34,382 nucleotides of DNA from Phreatobacter sp. (GTDB taxonomy: Bacteria > Pseudomonadota > Alphaproteobacteria > Rhizobiales > Phreatobacteraceae). Made by a program: the position numbers and the translations under genes. The notes under the pieces are model-generated. The model saw only the letters and a list, made by a program, of their open reading frames with translations. It ran no database searches and was not told the origin of the DNA. The stretch lies in NCBI RefSeq assembly GCF_030691135.1, contig NZ_JAUYFA010000019.1, positions 1-34,382 on the forward strand, given 5' to 3'. How positions within the stretch are numbered: position 1 is the first letter of the stretch; each line of letters opens with the position of its first letter. This document shows, piece by piece, positions 17,845 to 26,862 of this stretch.

Positions 17845-18159
17845 ATGATCGTCGAGGAGCGCGACTACCGCATCAAGACCGGCCACGTGGCGGAATTCGT
17901 CGGGCTCTACGAGGAGCACGGCCTGCCGATCCAGAAAGAGCTGCTCGGCACCTTCCACGGCTACTTCACCTCGGAGACGGCGGAGCTCAACCACGTGGTG
18001 GCCTGGTGGTCGTACGAGAGCCTCGACGACAGGCTCGTCCGCCGCGACCGGATGATGGCCGATCCGCGCTGGCAGGATTACCTGGCGAAGGTGAAGGGCC
18101 TGGTCGAGACCCAGCACGTGCGCTTCCTCCGGCCGACGCGGTTCTCGCCGATCCGGTGA
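17845..18159 (+). CDS. NIPSNAP family protein
   Basis: This 104-residue protein matches the small NIPSNAP/dimeric alpha-beta-barrel fold. It starts MIVEERDYRIKTGHVAEFV, then LGTFHGYFTSETAELNHVVA and WWSYESLDDR, and ends QHVRFLRPTRFSPIR. These small proteins are found in catabolic operons, but their biochemical role is poorly defined. It begins 4 nt after the cupin stop and is the last gene of the FAD oxidoreductase operon. A palindromic repeat lies downstream. Confidence 0.85.
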   Translation: MIVEERDYRIKTGHVAEFVGLYEEHGLPIQKELLGTFHGYFTSETAELNHVVAWWSYESLDDRLVRRDRMMADPRWQDYLAKVKGLVETQHVRFLRPTRFSPIR

Positions 18160-18226
18160 GGGAGGCGGCGGGCTGTCGTTCGCGATGGGCTGCACGGCCG
18201 CCCGAAGGCTCACATCGCCCTCCCCG

Positions 18227-18318
18227 CGTCATGCCCGGGCATGGCCCGGGCATCCACGAATTCCTTTCGAAGTGCGGCGTTCAAGTCGTGGATGCCCGCC
18301 ACAAGGGCGGGCATGACG
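18227..18318. repeat. 92-bp palindromic intergenic repeat
   Basis: Two 33-bp arms (18227-18259 and 18286-18318) form an inverted repeat. The outer 11 bp (CGTCATGCCCG) and inner 13 bp (CGGGCATCCACGA) match perfectly, and only the middle differs. The 26-bp centre is unrelated. Repeats beginning GTCATGCCCGG are common between genes in Bradyrhizobium-like alphaproteobacteria (recalled knowledge). It sits between the convergent NIPSNAP and aldo/keto reductase genes and could act as a bidirectional transcription end through its long stem. Confidence 0.75.
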
Positions 18319-18368
18319 GAAAGGTGGGTGCGAGAGCTGGAGAGCGACGCCCGTCGCGCCTCCGTCCC

Positions 18369-19349
<981 letters not shown>

Positions 19350-19435
19350 GGGGCTGTCCTCAGGGTGCGGGGCGAGAGGTCTAGCGCGTCGAGGCCGCCG
19401 CGGGAACGGCGGCGGCGGCAGGGCCTGCCATGCCA

Positions 19436-20707
19436 TCAGTCCTCGCGGGTGCGGATCCGCCTGACGACCAGGGCCATGACCAGCACCACGAAGGGCAGGA
19501 CCGCGGCGGTCGCCACCGTCGGCTCGAACGGCAGGACACCGGAATCCTTGCCGCCCTTGAACAGGTAGCCGAGCAGGCCGAGCACGTAATAGGAGACGGC
19601 GGCGATGGACAGGCCCTCCACCGTCTGCTGCAGGCGCAGCTGCAGCCGGCCGCGCTCGGACATGGTCTCCAGCAAGGTGCGGTTCTGCTGTTCGAGGGCG
19701 ATGTCGACGCGTGTGCGCAGCAGATTGGCGGCGCGGGTGAGCTTCTGCGACAGCTCGGCCTGGCGGTCGGCGGCGGTCTGGCAGGTGCGCATGGCGGGGG
19801 CGAAGCGGCGGTCGAGGAAGGCCGCCCATGTCGAATGGCCGTCGACCGGCGTCTCGCCGATGATGGCGAGGCGGGAGCGGACCAGCGCCTCATAGGCCCG
19901 TGTCGCACCGAAGCGGAAACTCGACAGGGCGGCTTCGGCCTCGAGCTCGGCGGCCTGGGCGACCAGCGTGTCGAGCAGCGCGGCATTGCTTTCGAGGCCC
20001 GTCGCCGTCTTCATCCGGCCGGCGACGGCCACGAGTTCCCGTTCGATCCGGCCGATGATGGGGCCCATGCGCTGCGCTTCCGGCAGGCCGAGCAGCGCGA
20101 AGCAGCGATAGGTCTCGACCTCCAGCAGCCGCTGCACCAGCGCGCCGGCGGCGGCCGGGGTCAGCGACCGGTCGACGACGAGAATGCGGGTGAAGCCGCG
20201 CGCATCCTGGCGGAAATCGGTGGCGATCAGCGCCGCCCCGTCATTGAAGGTGGAGATGCACAGCGAGGCGGGATCGAAGAGGCCCTGCCAGTCCGGCTTC
20301 AGCGTCTCCTCCCGCATCAGCGCCAGGTCGATGGCGACGAGAAGCGGCCCTGGCGCCGCGACCGAGCTGCCGACCGGGGTCGGCTGCGGCAACGGCCAGT
20401 GGAAGGGCTCGTCGCCCGGCGCCGGCACGTCCCAGCCATAGGTGGAGAATTCGCTGTGACGCTCCCAGCGCAGACGGGCGGTGGGGAAGACGGCGCGGTG
20501 GAAGTTGGCGCCCTCGTCGGGCCGGGCCGCACCGGTTGCGCTGCACCAGGCGGAGAGCGCGCCGCGCTCCGTCGCGGCCGGCAGCTCGGCGGTGGCGAAG
20601 GCGTGCAGCAGGATGCGGCGCGGCGTCTCGACCAGCTGGAATGGCCGGGCATGCAGTTCGTCGAGGACCTGCCGGCGCAGCGGATGGGGTTCGAGGTTCA
20701 GGCTCAC
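19436..20707 (-). CDS. DUF3422 family membrane protein
   Basis: This 423-residue protein has no known function. The conserved start is LEPHPLRRQVLDELHARPFQ. A soluble domain of about 350 residues follows, and then an alanine/glutamate-rich, probably coiled-coil region (RTRVDIALEQQNRTLLETMS). Two C-terminal membrane helices are visible (LSIAAVSYYVLGLLGYLF and VATAAVLPFVVLVMALVV), separated by a short loop, with a basic tail RRIRTRED. The layout resembles CorA-like proteins, with a large cytoplasmic domain and two terminal helices. No ATG fits; GTG at 20707 starts right before the conserved LNLEPHPLR and gives the usual length, but its Shine-Dalgarno is weak. The sulfatase ends 94 nt upstream. 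Confidence 0.85.
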   Translation of the reverse strand: MSLNLEPHPLRRQVLDELHARPFQLVETPRRILLHAFATAELPAATERGALSAWCSATGAARPDEGANFHRAVFPTARLRWERHSEFSTYGWDVPAPGDEPFHWPLPQPTPVGSSVAAPGPLLVAIDLALMREETLKPDWQGLFDPASLCISTFNDGAALIATDFRQDARGFTRILVVDRSLTPAAAGALVQRLLEVETYRCFALLGLPEAQRMGPIIGRIERELVAVAGRMKTATGLESNAALLDTLVAQAAELEAEAALSSFRFGATRAYEALVRSRLAIIGETPVDGHSTWAAFLDRRFAPAMRTCQTAADRQAELSQKLTRAANLLRTRVDIALEQQNRTLLETMSERGRLQLRLQQTVEGLSIAAVSYYVLGLLGYLFKGGKDSGVLPFEPTVATAAVLPFVVLVMALVVRRIRTRED

Positions 20708-20801
20708 GACAATCGCGTCTCTGGTCTGCGGGCCGGCATTGGAGCCTCGCGGCGCGACGCTTGGCAAGCGCCAAGTCCGGCGCAGGGCGAAGATGCGACG
20801 T

Positions 20802-22433
20802 TCAGTCGATGCCGTAGGCCTTGCGGGCCTCCGCCACTTCCTTCTCGTCCCAGTAGCCGATGAGGATGCCACCGCGCATCTGCCTCCCGGGGCCATAGGT
20901 CTCGATCGCGGCGTCGGGCATGGTGATGCGGTTGTGGTCGGTCAGGGCCCAGGCGAGGAGATGTTCCTTCAGCCTTTCGCGCTCGGCGGCAAAGTCCGGG
21001 TCGTCGCCGAGGTCGCGATATTCGTTCGGGTCGGTCGCAAGGTCCCAGAGCATGGGCCGGAAGCCCGGCGCGTGGACATACTTGAAGCGCCCGTCAAAGA
21101 CCATGAAGAGGCGGCATTCGTCCGGGGCGCGGCCGAGCGTGCGGCGCGAGTCGAGCATGGAATAGTCGTATTCGGAGATCGCCACCTGCCGCCAGGCCGG
21201 CGGCGTCCTGCCAGCGAGCAGGGGTTTGAGCGAGCGGCCCTCGATGATGTGGCGCGGCACCCTGCCGCCGAAATGCTCGATGAAGGTCGGCGCGAGATCG
21301 ATGGCCTCGACAAGGGCGTCGCAGACCGTGCCGCGGGCCGCGTCGGCCTCCGGCGAGGGGTCGACGACGATGAGCGGCACCTTCACCGAAACCTCGTGGA
21401 AGAGGTCCTTCTCGCCGAGCCAGTGGTCGCCGAGATAGTCGCCGTGGTCGGCGGTGAAGACGATCATGGTCTTGTCGGTCAGGCCCTCGTCGTCGAGAAA
21501 CTTGAACAGGACGCCGAGCTGGTCATCGATCTGCTTGATCAGACCCATGTAAGCGGGGATGACGCGGCGGCGCACCTCCTCGCGGGAGAAGTTGCGCGAC
21601 ACCCGCATGTCCATGAAGGCGCCATAGACCGGGTGCGGGTTCTGCCGCTCCAGATCCGAGCGGATCGCCGGCTGGACGTCGTCCTCGCCGAACATGTCGT
21701 GGTAGGGCGCCGGCGCGATATAGGGCCAGTGCGGCTTGATATAGGAGAGATGCAGGCACCAGGGGCGGCCGTCATCCCCGGCCTCGCGGATGAAGTCCAT
21801 GGCCCGGCGGGTCATGTAAGGCGTCTCGGAGTGCTCCTCGGGGATGTTGGCTTCCTTGTCGGCATGGGCGAGCAGCCAGCCGTTCTGCTTCTCGCCGTCG
21901 GGACCGATGCCGGAATTGGCGCGATCCTCCCAGGGATTGCCGGCCGGGAAGCCGTGGTCCTCGAGGTATTTGTCATAGGCCGGTCGGGCTGCGCCGGGGC
22001 GCGAGGGGTGCAGGCCGTCGTCGCGCTCATAGGGCTCGAAGCCGCATTGCGCCGCCTCGACCCCGATCACCGAGCCCTTCGGGATGCCGAGGCGCTCCAT
22101 GCCCTCGTCGTCGGCGGTCATATGGGTCTTGCCGACGAGGACGTTGCGCACGCCGAGAGCCTTCAGATGCTGGCCGAGGGTCGGCTCGCCGATGCGCAGG
22201 GGGAAATTGTTCCAGTTGGAGCCGTGGGAGCGCATGTAGCGGCCGGTATAGGTGCTCATCCGCGACGGGCCGCAGACCGGCGACTGCACATAGGCCCGCG
22301 TGAAGCGCACGCCGCGGGCGGCGAGCGCGTCGATATTCGGGGTCTGCAGGGTCGGATGCCCGTAGCAGCTCAGGTAGTCGAACCGGAGCTGGTCGCACAT
22401 GATGAAGAGGACGTTCTTGGCGGCGTGGGGCAT
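20802..22433 (-). CDS. Sulfatase-superfamily hydrolase (alkaline phosphatase fold)
   Basis: This 543-residue hydrolase is predicted to cleave sulfate or phosphate/phosphonate esters. The metal site starts at MCDQLRFDY (D14), and VCGPSRMSTYTGRY carries the C-x-P-S-R sulfatase signature. C54 would be converted to formylglycine by a maturase not seen in this window. The second metal motif is IVFTADHGDYLGDH. No signal peptide is seen, so it is probably cytoplasmic, like phosphonate monoester hydrolases and some choline-sulfatase relatives. ATG at 22433 is used, with a weak ribosome binding site. It follows the Bug-type binding protein on the same strand, but a 199-bp gap containing a palindromic repeat lies between them. 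The true substrate is unknown. Confidence 0.88.
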   Translation of the reverse strand: MPHAAKNVLFIMCDQLRFDYLSCYGHPTLQTPNIDALAARGVRFTRAYVQSPVCGPSRMSTYTGRYMRSHGSNWNNFPLRIGEPTLGQHLKALGVRNVLVGKTHMTADDEGMERLGIPKGSVIGVEAAQCGFEPYERDDGLHPSRPGAARPAYDKYLEDHGFPAGNPWEDRANSGIGPDGEKQNGWLLAHADKEANIPEEHSETPYMTRRAMDFIREAGDDGRPWCLHLSYIKPHWPYIAPAPYHDMFGEDDVQPAIRSDLERQNPHPVYGAFMDMRVSRNFSREEVRRRVIPAYMGLIKQIDDQLGVLFKFLDDEGLTDKTMIVFTADHGDYLGDHWLGEKDLFHEVSVKVPLIVVDPSPEADAARGTVCDALVEAIDLAPTFIEHFGGRVPRHIIEGRSLKPLLAGRTPPAWRQVAISEYDYSMLDSRRTLGRAPDECRLFMVFDGRFKYVHAPGFRPMLWDLATDPNEYRDLGDDPDFAAERERLKEHLLAWALTDHNRITMPDAAIETYGPGRQMRGGILIGYWDEKEVAEARKAYGID

Positions 22434-22473
22434 GTGAAGTCGTTCCGTCTGGGCTTCGCGCGATCTCCGAAGG

Positions 22474-22623
22474 CCCCACCCTTACCCTCCCCTCGCTGGC
22501 GCGAGGAGAGGGGTGCTACCGCGTCGCGACATTCTGCCCGCGGCCGAGCCAGGCGCGACCGATCGGCAAGGACGAGGCGTCGAAGTCCCCCTCCCCTCGG
22601 CAGAGGGGAGGGTAAGGGTGGGG
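22474..22623. repeat. ~150-bp palindromic intergenic repeat, copy B
   Basis: This element is bounded by perfect 20-bp inverted ends, CCCCACCCTTACCCTCCCCT at the left and its exact reverse complement at the right. Inside each end is a further hairpin, for example CCTCGC-TGGC-GCGAGG near the left end. The first ~40 bp nearly match the reverse complement of the element at 3071-3221, and the central ~75 bp are more diverged. It lies between the binding-protein and sulfatase genes. No transposase is associated, so it is a short non-autonomous or REP/BIME-like intergenic element. Confidence 0.8.
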
Positions 22624-22632
22624 CAAATTCTT

Positions 22633-23589
22633 CTAGGACGGCCTGAAACCAGAGGCCTTCACCGCCGGTGTCCAGGCCTCGTGGTCTTCCTTCTGGATGC
22701 GGGCGAGTTCCTCCGGCGTCGAGCCGGCCGGCACCATGGAGAGGCGGAGCACCTTCTCCTTCACGCCGGCATCGCGCATCGCCGCCATGGTGGCGCGCCC
22801 GACCCGGGCGATCGTCTCGGCCGGCGCCCCAGCCTTCGTGTAGAGCGCGTACCAGGCGCTGCCGACGATCGGGATACCGGCTTCGGAGAAGGTCGGCACC
22901 TCGGGCAGGAAGGGCGAGCGCTCGCGGCCCGAGACCGCCAGAACCCGGATACGACCGGCCCGCGCCAGTTCCGTGACGTCGGAGGTCGTCGTCATGACCA
23001 TCGGCACCTGGCCGCCGAGCAGGTCGTTGAGGGCCGGCGCCGAGCCGCGATAGGGCGCATGCTGCATCGGCACGCCGATCTTCTCGGCCATCAGCGCCCC
23101 GAAGAAATGCGGCAGGTTGCCGACGCCCGGCGAGCCGTAGGTGGTCCGCCGCGGATCCTGTTTCATCCAGGCGACCAGTTCCGTCAGCGTCTTCGCCGGC
23201 GTGTCCGGATTGATGGCCAGGGCGAAATCGAAGGTGGTGACGAGGCTGATCGGCGCGAGGTCGCGGAAGGGGTCGTAGGGCAGTTGCGGGAAGATGATCG
23301 GGTGGATGATGATCGGCGCCACCGGCGTCAGCAGGAAGGTCCGTCCGTCGGCCGGTGCGTTGAGCACCGCCTGAGTGCCGATCTGGCCGCCGGCGCCCGG
23401 CCGCGCCTCGACGATGGCCGTGTCGTTCAGCGCCCGCCCGACCTCGTCGGCGACGATGCGGGTCAGGGCGTCCCCTGCCCCGCCGGCGGCGAAGGGAAAG
23501 ACGAAGCGCAGCGGGCCGGACTGGGCACGGGAGGCCCCTGCCGCGAAGGGCGCCAGCGCCGCACCCGCAATGAAATGCCTGCGATCCAT
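22633..23589 (-). CDS. Bug-family tripartite tricarboxylate transporter substrate-binding protein
   Basis: This 318-residue periplasmic receptor has the start MDRRHFIAGAALAPFAAGAS, a twin-arginine-like signal peptide cleaved near SRA. The mature protein opens GPLRFVFPFAAGGAGDALTR, followed by VEARPGAGGQIGTQAV, the hallmark of Bug (TctC) proteins that bind carboxylates. Later family blocks are YGSPGVGNLPHFFGALMA and LLGGQVPMVMTTTSDV. The ATG at 23589 has GGGAGG upstream. No TctA/TctB membrane genes are near, so it is an orphan receptor, as is common for this family. The promoter region upstream contains strong inverted repeats. Linkage to the sulfatase suggests, but does not show, a sulfate-ester or carboxylate ligand. 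Confidence 0.9.
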   Translation of the reverse strand: MDRRHFIAGAALAPFAAGASRAQSGPLRFVFPFAAGGAGDALTRIVADEVGRALNDTAIVEARPGAGGQIGTQAVLNAPADGRTFLLTPVAPIIIHPIIFPQLPYDPFRDLAPISLVTTFDFALAINPDTPAKTLTELVAWMKQDPRRTTYGSPGVGNLPHFFGALMAEKIGVPMQHAPYRGSAPALNDLLGGQVPMVMTTTSDVTELARAGRIRVLAVSGRERSPFLPEVPTFSEAGIPIVGSAWYALYTKAGAPAETIARVGRATMAAMRDAGVKEKVLRLSMVPAGSTPEELARIQKEDHEAWTPAVKASGFRPS

Positions 23590-23666
23590 GATCCCCTCCC
23601 GTTCCCTGTCATTGCGCTCATCACTGCACGACGGGGCCAACCTATCAACGTCGCCCCGCCGTGTCA

Positions 23667-23690
23667 ACGATAATTTTCCTATCGTAGGAA
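23667..23690. promoter_or_regulatory. Overlapping inverted repeats upstream of the Bug-type gene
   Basis: Two perfect inverted repeats overlap here: ACGATA (23667-23672) with TATCGT (23680-23685), and TTCCTA (23676-23681) with TAGGAA (23685-23690) around a 3-bp centre. They lie in an A/T-rich island within the 166-bp gap between the TPP-enzyme stop and the binding-protein start. This is the likely promoter/operator of the binding-protein gene. Small palindromes of this kind are bound by GntR- or TetR-type regulators; which one is unknown. Confidence 0.55.
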
Positions 23691-23755
23691 TTTTAATTGA
23701 TATCGTACTCTCCGGCGAGCCTCGAAGCCTGCACCTGGTCGGCGCAAGGCGCCGC

Positions 23756-25444
23756 TCAATAGGCCTTGACCGGATGGATGAAGGGCCAGGGCGAGGCCTC
23801 AGATCCGCGCTGCAGCCTGACTTCGATCAGCACCGGGCGCCCCGATGCGGACGCCGTCAGCAGCGCCCTGGCGAGAACGGGCCGCAGTTCGGCCGGCGAC
23901 GCCACTCTGGCGGTGTCGATGCCGAAGGCCTTCGCCAGAGCCGGAAAATCCGGATTGACCAGATCGGCGCCGATCAGCCGGTTGCCGTAGCGGGTTTCCT
24001 GATCGCGGCGGACATTGCCATAGGCCTCGTTGTTGAAGAGCACCGTGACCAGGCCGATGCCGTATTGCGCCGCGGTGGCCAGCTCCTGCACGCCGAACAT
24101 GAAGCCGCCGTCGCCGGTGATCGCCACCACGGGCTTGTCGGGATGGGCCACCTTGACGCCCAGCGCCGTCGGGAAGCCGTAGCCGAGCGTGCCCTGGAAG
24201 CCGGTCGAGACATAGGTCCGGGGCCGGTGGACGGGATAGCCGAAATAGCTGGCGAAGCCGACCTGACAGAGTTCCTCGACCAGCAGCCCGTCGGCGGGAA
24301 CGACGTCGCGGATGACGTCGAGATAGTCGATCTCCGGCTGGACGACGCGGATCTCGGCGGCAGCCTCGGCCCGGGCCGCCGCGATGCGCTCCCGGTTGTC
24401 GACGGCGCGATGGCCGGCGAGGGCGTCGAGCAGCGCCAAGACGCCCTCGCCGCTGTCGGCGACGATGCCGGCATCGGCCTCGAGCCGCGCCATCTCGTCG
24501 GGGTCGATGTCGATGCGGATGAGCGAGCGGCCGCCGTCGAGGCGGGTCGTCACCTGCATCATGTTGGCCCAGCGCATGGTCGGCATTTCGAGCCGCGTGC
24601 CGATGCCGATGACGAGATCGCACTCACCGTAGAGCCGGAAGGCGGCATAGGAGGACAGGCCCCAGGGGCCGGCCTCGTCGACGACGCCGCGGCCGCCGCG
24701 GAAGGCCGCCACCGGCGCGCCGATGCGTTCGGCGAGGCGGGCGATGGCCGGGCCGGCATCCTGCGCCCCCGATCCGGTCATGATGATCGGACAGCGGGCG
24801 GCGCGGATGAGATTGGCGGCATGGGAAACCGCCAGCGGATCGGGCTTCGGCGGCATGTCGAGAACCGCCCCTGCTGCCGCCGGCACGTCCTCGGCGCCGG
24901 CCATGACGTCCCAGGCCATTTCGAGCGCCACCGGGCCGGGCCGGCCGGACTGCGCCTGGCGGAAGGCCTCGGCGACGAGGGCCGGCGCATCGGCGGGGCG
25001 CTCGATGCGGGCGGCCCATTTGACCAGCGACTTGAGGGTGCCGAGCTGGTCGGGGATCTCGTGCAGATGGCCGCGCCGCTTGCCGATGAAACCGGAAGGG
25101 ATCTGCCCGGTGAGGCAGACCATCGGCGTGTTGCAGCCCCAGCCGGTGGCGAGCGCGGCGGTGGTGTTCAGGACCCCCGGCCCCGGCACGACCGAATAGA
25201 CGCCGGGCCTGCCGGTCGAGCGGCCGTAGCCGAAGGCCATGTAACCGCAGGCCTGCTCGTGGCGGGCACCGACGGTGCGGATACGGTCGGTATTGCGGGC
25301 CAGCGCGTCGAAGAGCGGATACATCTGGGCGCCCGGCAGGCCGAAGACCGTGTCGACCCCGTTGGCGATCAGTCCGGCGACGATCGCCTCGCCGCCGGTC
25401 CTCGGCCCGGCGGCGGCCTTCCGCTGTGCGCCTGGATCATTCAT
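23756..25444 (-). CDS. Thiamine-diphosphate enzyme of the acetolactate synthase/benzoylformate decarboxylase family
   Basis: This 562-residue enzyme has the three-domain pyruvate-oxidase fold. The N-terminal Pyr domain has the activating glutamate in [10 protein letters not shown] (E63), with VVPGPGVLN after it. The middle domain spans about 200-340. The C-terminal PP domain holds the ThDP/Mg motif GDGGFMFG (444 on) ending NNEAYGN (471 on). It would cleave or condense a 2-keto acid, but the substrate is not evident, and it differs from a biosynthetic IlvB by context: no regulatory subunit gene follows. ATG at 25444 forms an ATGA overlap with the hemF stop, so translation is probably coupled. 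ATG at 25450 is an alternative. The binding-protein gene downstream has its own likely promoter. Confidence 0.88.
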   Translation of the reverse strand: MNDPGAQRKAAAGPRTGGEAIVAGLIANGVDTVFGLPGAQMYPLFDALARNTDRIRTVGARHEQACGYMAFGYGRSTGRPGVYSVVPGPGVLNTTAALATGWGCNTPMVCLTGQIPSGFIGKRRGHLHEIPDQLGTLKSLVKWAARIERPADAPALVAEAFRQAQSGRPGPVALEMAWDVMAGAEDVPAAAGAVLDMPPKPDPLAVSHAANLIRAARCPIIMTGSGAQDAGPAIARLAERIGAPVAAFRGGRGVVDEAGPWGLSSYAAFRLYGECDLVIGIGTRLEMPTMRWANMMQVTTRLDGGRSLIRIDIDPDEMARLEADAGIVADSGEGVLALLDALAGHRAVDNRERIAAARAEAAAEIRVVQPEIDYLDVIRDVVPADGLLVEELCQVGFASYFGYPVHRPRTYVSTGFQGTLGYGFPTALGVKVAHPDKPVVAITGDGGFMFGVQELATAAQYGIGLVTVLFNNEAYGNVRRDQETRYGNRLIGADLVNPDFPALAKAFGIDTARVASPAELRPVLARALLTASASGRPVLIEVRLQRGSEASPWPFIHPVKAY

Positions 25445-26355
25445 GGCCATTTCACCACCGGCGGCAGGGACGACAGGATGCTCTCGACATTGCCGCCGGT
25501 CTTCAGGCCGAAGACGGTGCCGCGGTCGTGCAGCAGGTTGAACTCGACATAGCGGCCGCGGCGGACGAGCTGTTCTTCGCGGTCGGCCTCCGTCCAGGGC
25601 GTGGCGAAGTTCTGCCGCACCAGGGCCGGATAGATGTCGGCGAAGGCGCGGCCGACGTCCTGGGTGAAGGCGAAGTCGGCGTCGCGGTCGCCGCTGTCGA
25701 GATAGTCGTAGAAGATGCCGCCGATGCCGCGCGGCTCCTTGCGGTGCGGCAGGTAGAAATAGTCCTCGCACCAGGCCTTGTAGCGGGCGTAGTCGGCAAC
25801 CCCGTGGCCGTCGCAGGCCCCCTGCATGGCGGCATGGAAGGCGAGCGTGTCGGGATCGGTCTGGGTGCGCCGGCGGTCGAGGACGGGCGTCAGGTCGGCG
25901 CCGCCGCCGAACCACATGCGGCTGGTGACGACGAGGCGGGTGTTCATATGCACGGCCGGCACGTTCGGGTTCACCGGATGGGCGATCAGTGAGATGCCGG
26001 TAGCGAAGAAGCGGGGATCCTCGGCGGCGCCGGGAATCTGGCCGCGGAACTCGGGGGCGAATTCGCCGTAGACGCTCGAACAGTGGACGCCGACCTTCTC
26101 GAAGACGCGGCCGGCCATCATGCTCATGACGCCGCCGCCGCCATCGGCGCCGGTATGGTCGGTCCGCGTCCAGGGCTTGCGCTTGAACCGCGCTGCCGGC
26201 GCCGTCGAGCCGGGCAGATCATCCTCCAGCGCCTCGAAACGTGTGCAGATGTCGTCGCGCAGGCTCTCGAACCAGGACCGGGCCCGGATCTTGCGGTCGG
26301 ACAGGTCGGGTGGCATGGGCGAGGGATCGGGGCGGGGTGCGTTCTGTGTCTTCAT
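25441..26355 (-). CDS. hemF: Oxygen-dependent coproporphyrinogen III oxidase
   Basis: This 304-residue cytoplasmic enzyme of heme synthesis decarboxylates two propionates of coproporphyrinogen III using O2. The family blocks are clear: [21 protein letters not shown] (136-140 for the core), [11 protein letters not shown] (149 on), [20 protein letters not shown] and [20 protein letters not shown]. Length is typical. The ATG at 26355 was chosen because residues further upstream are not conserved family sequence. The stop overlaps the next gene by 4 nt (ATGA), an unusual partnership for hemF. The response-regulator gene ends 102 nt upstream. Confidence 0.97.
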   Translation of the reverse strand: MKTQNAPRPDPSPMPPDLSDRKIRARSWFESLRDDICTRFEALEDDLPGSTAPAARFKRKPWTRTDHTGADGGGGVMSMMAGRVFEKVGVHCSSVYGEFAPEFRGQIPGAAEDPRFFATGISLIAHPVNPNVPAVHMNTRLVVTSRMWFGGGADLTPVLDRRRTQTDPDTLAFHAAMQGACDGHGVADYARYKAWCEDYFYLPHRKEPRGIGGIFYDYLDSGDRDADFAFTQDVGRAFADIYPALVRQNFATPWTEADREEQLVRRGRYVEFNLLHDRGTVFGLKTGGNVESILSSLPPVVKWP

Positions 26356-26457
26356 GGCGATGCGATCTAGCGCCCTTGGATCGTCCCGTTCAAGCCTGTC
26401 GGACGGCGAGGGTGGGCGGCCCGGCGGGGCGACGACCATCGGCCTGTCCCACATGTC

Positions 26458-26862
26458 TCACAGCCGGGCGGTATCGTACCAGAACCGCTGGATGTTCTCG
26501 GCGAGCGCCCGGTAGCCGTCGGAGGAGCGCGGCTTGACGACATAGGCGTTGGCATGGTCGCGGTAGCAGCGCCGGATGTCGGCACTGCTTTCCGATGACG
26601 AGAAGATCAGGGTCGGCAGGCCGCGGGTGACCTCGTCGCTGCGGATCTGCAGGAGCACGTCGTGGCCGTCCATGCCGGGCATGTTGAGATCAAGCAGGAC
26701 CAGATCGGGATTGAAGCGCGGTATCTCGGCGAGTGCTGCCTCGCCGCTGTCGGCATGCCTGATCTCCAGAGGGTCGGCCGCCCCGGCGAAGGCGTTGCGC
26801 AGGAAGAGGACCTCGTTCGGATCGTCGTCAACGATCAGGAGTTTCCGGCATGGATCGCGCAT
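26458..26862 (-). CDS. Single-domain response regulator (Rcp1-like)
   Basis: This 134-residue receiver domain has no output domain. The acidic pocket is DDDPNE (12-14), the phosphorylation site is D58 (LVLLDLNMPGMDG), the switch serine is in LIFSSSES and the lysine in YVVKPRS. The C-terminal tail IQRFWYDTARL resembles Rcp1-type regulators. It is the downstream partner of the histidine kinase: its ATG at 26862 lies inside the kinase gene, overlapping by 35 nt, with a strong AGGAGG-type site (AAGGAGGAG) 4-5 nt upstream. It probably works as a phosphorelay or protein-protein signalling element. Confidence 0.92.
   Translation of the reverse strand: MRDPCRKLLIVDDDPNEVLFLRNAFAGAADPLEIRHADSGEAALAEIPRFNPDLVLLDLNMPGMDGHDVLLQIRSDEVTRGLPTLIFSSSESSADIRRCYRDHANAYVVKPRSSDGYRALAENIQRFWYDTARL

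Noticed and set aside
23375-25552. Long plus-strand open frame antisense to the ThDP enzyme
   Set aside because: Shadow frame with no recognisable domain; the minus strand has intact ThDP motifs.
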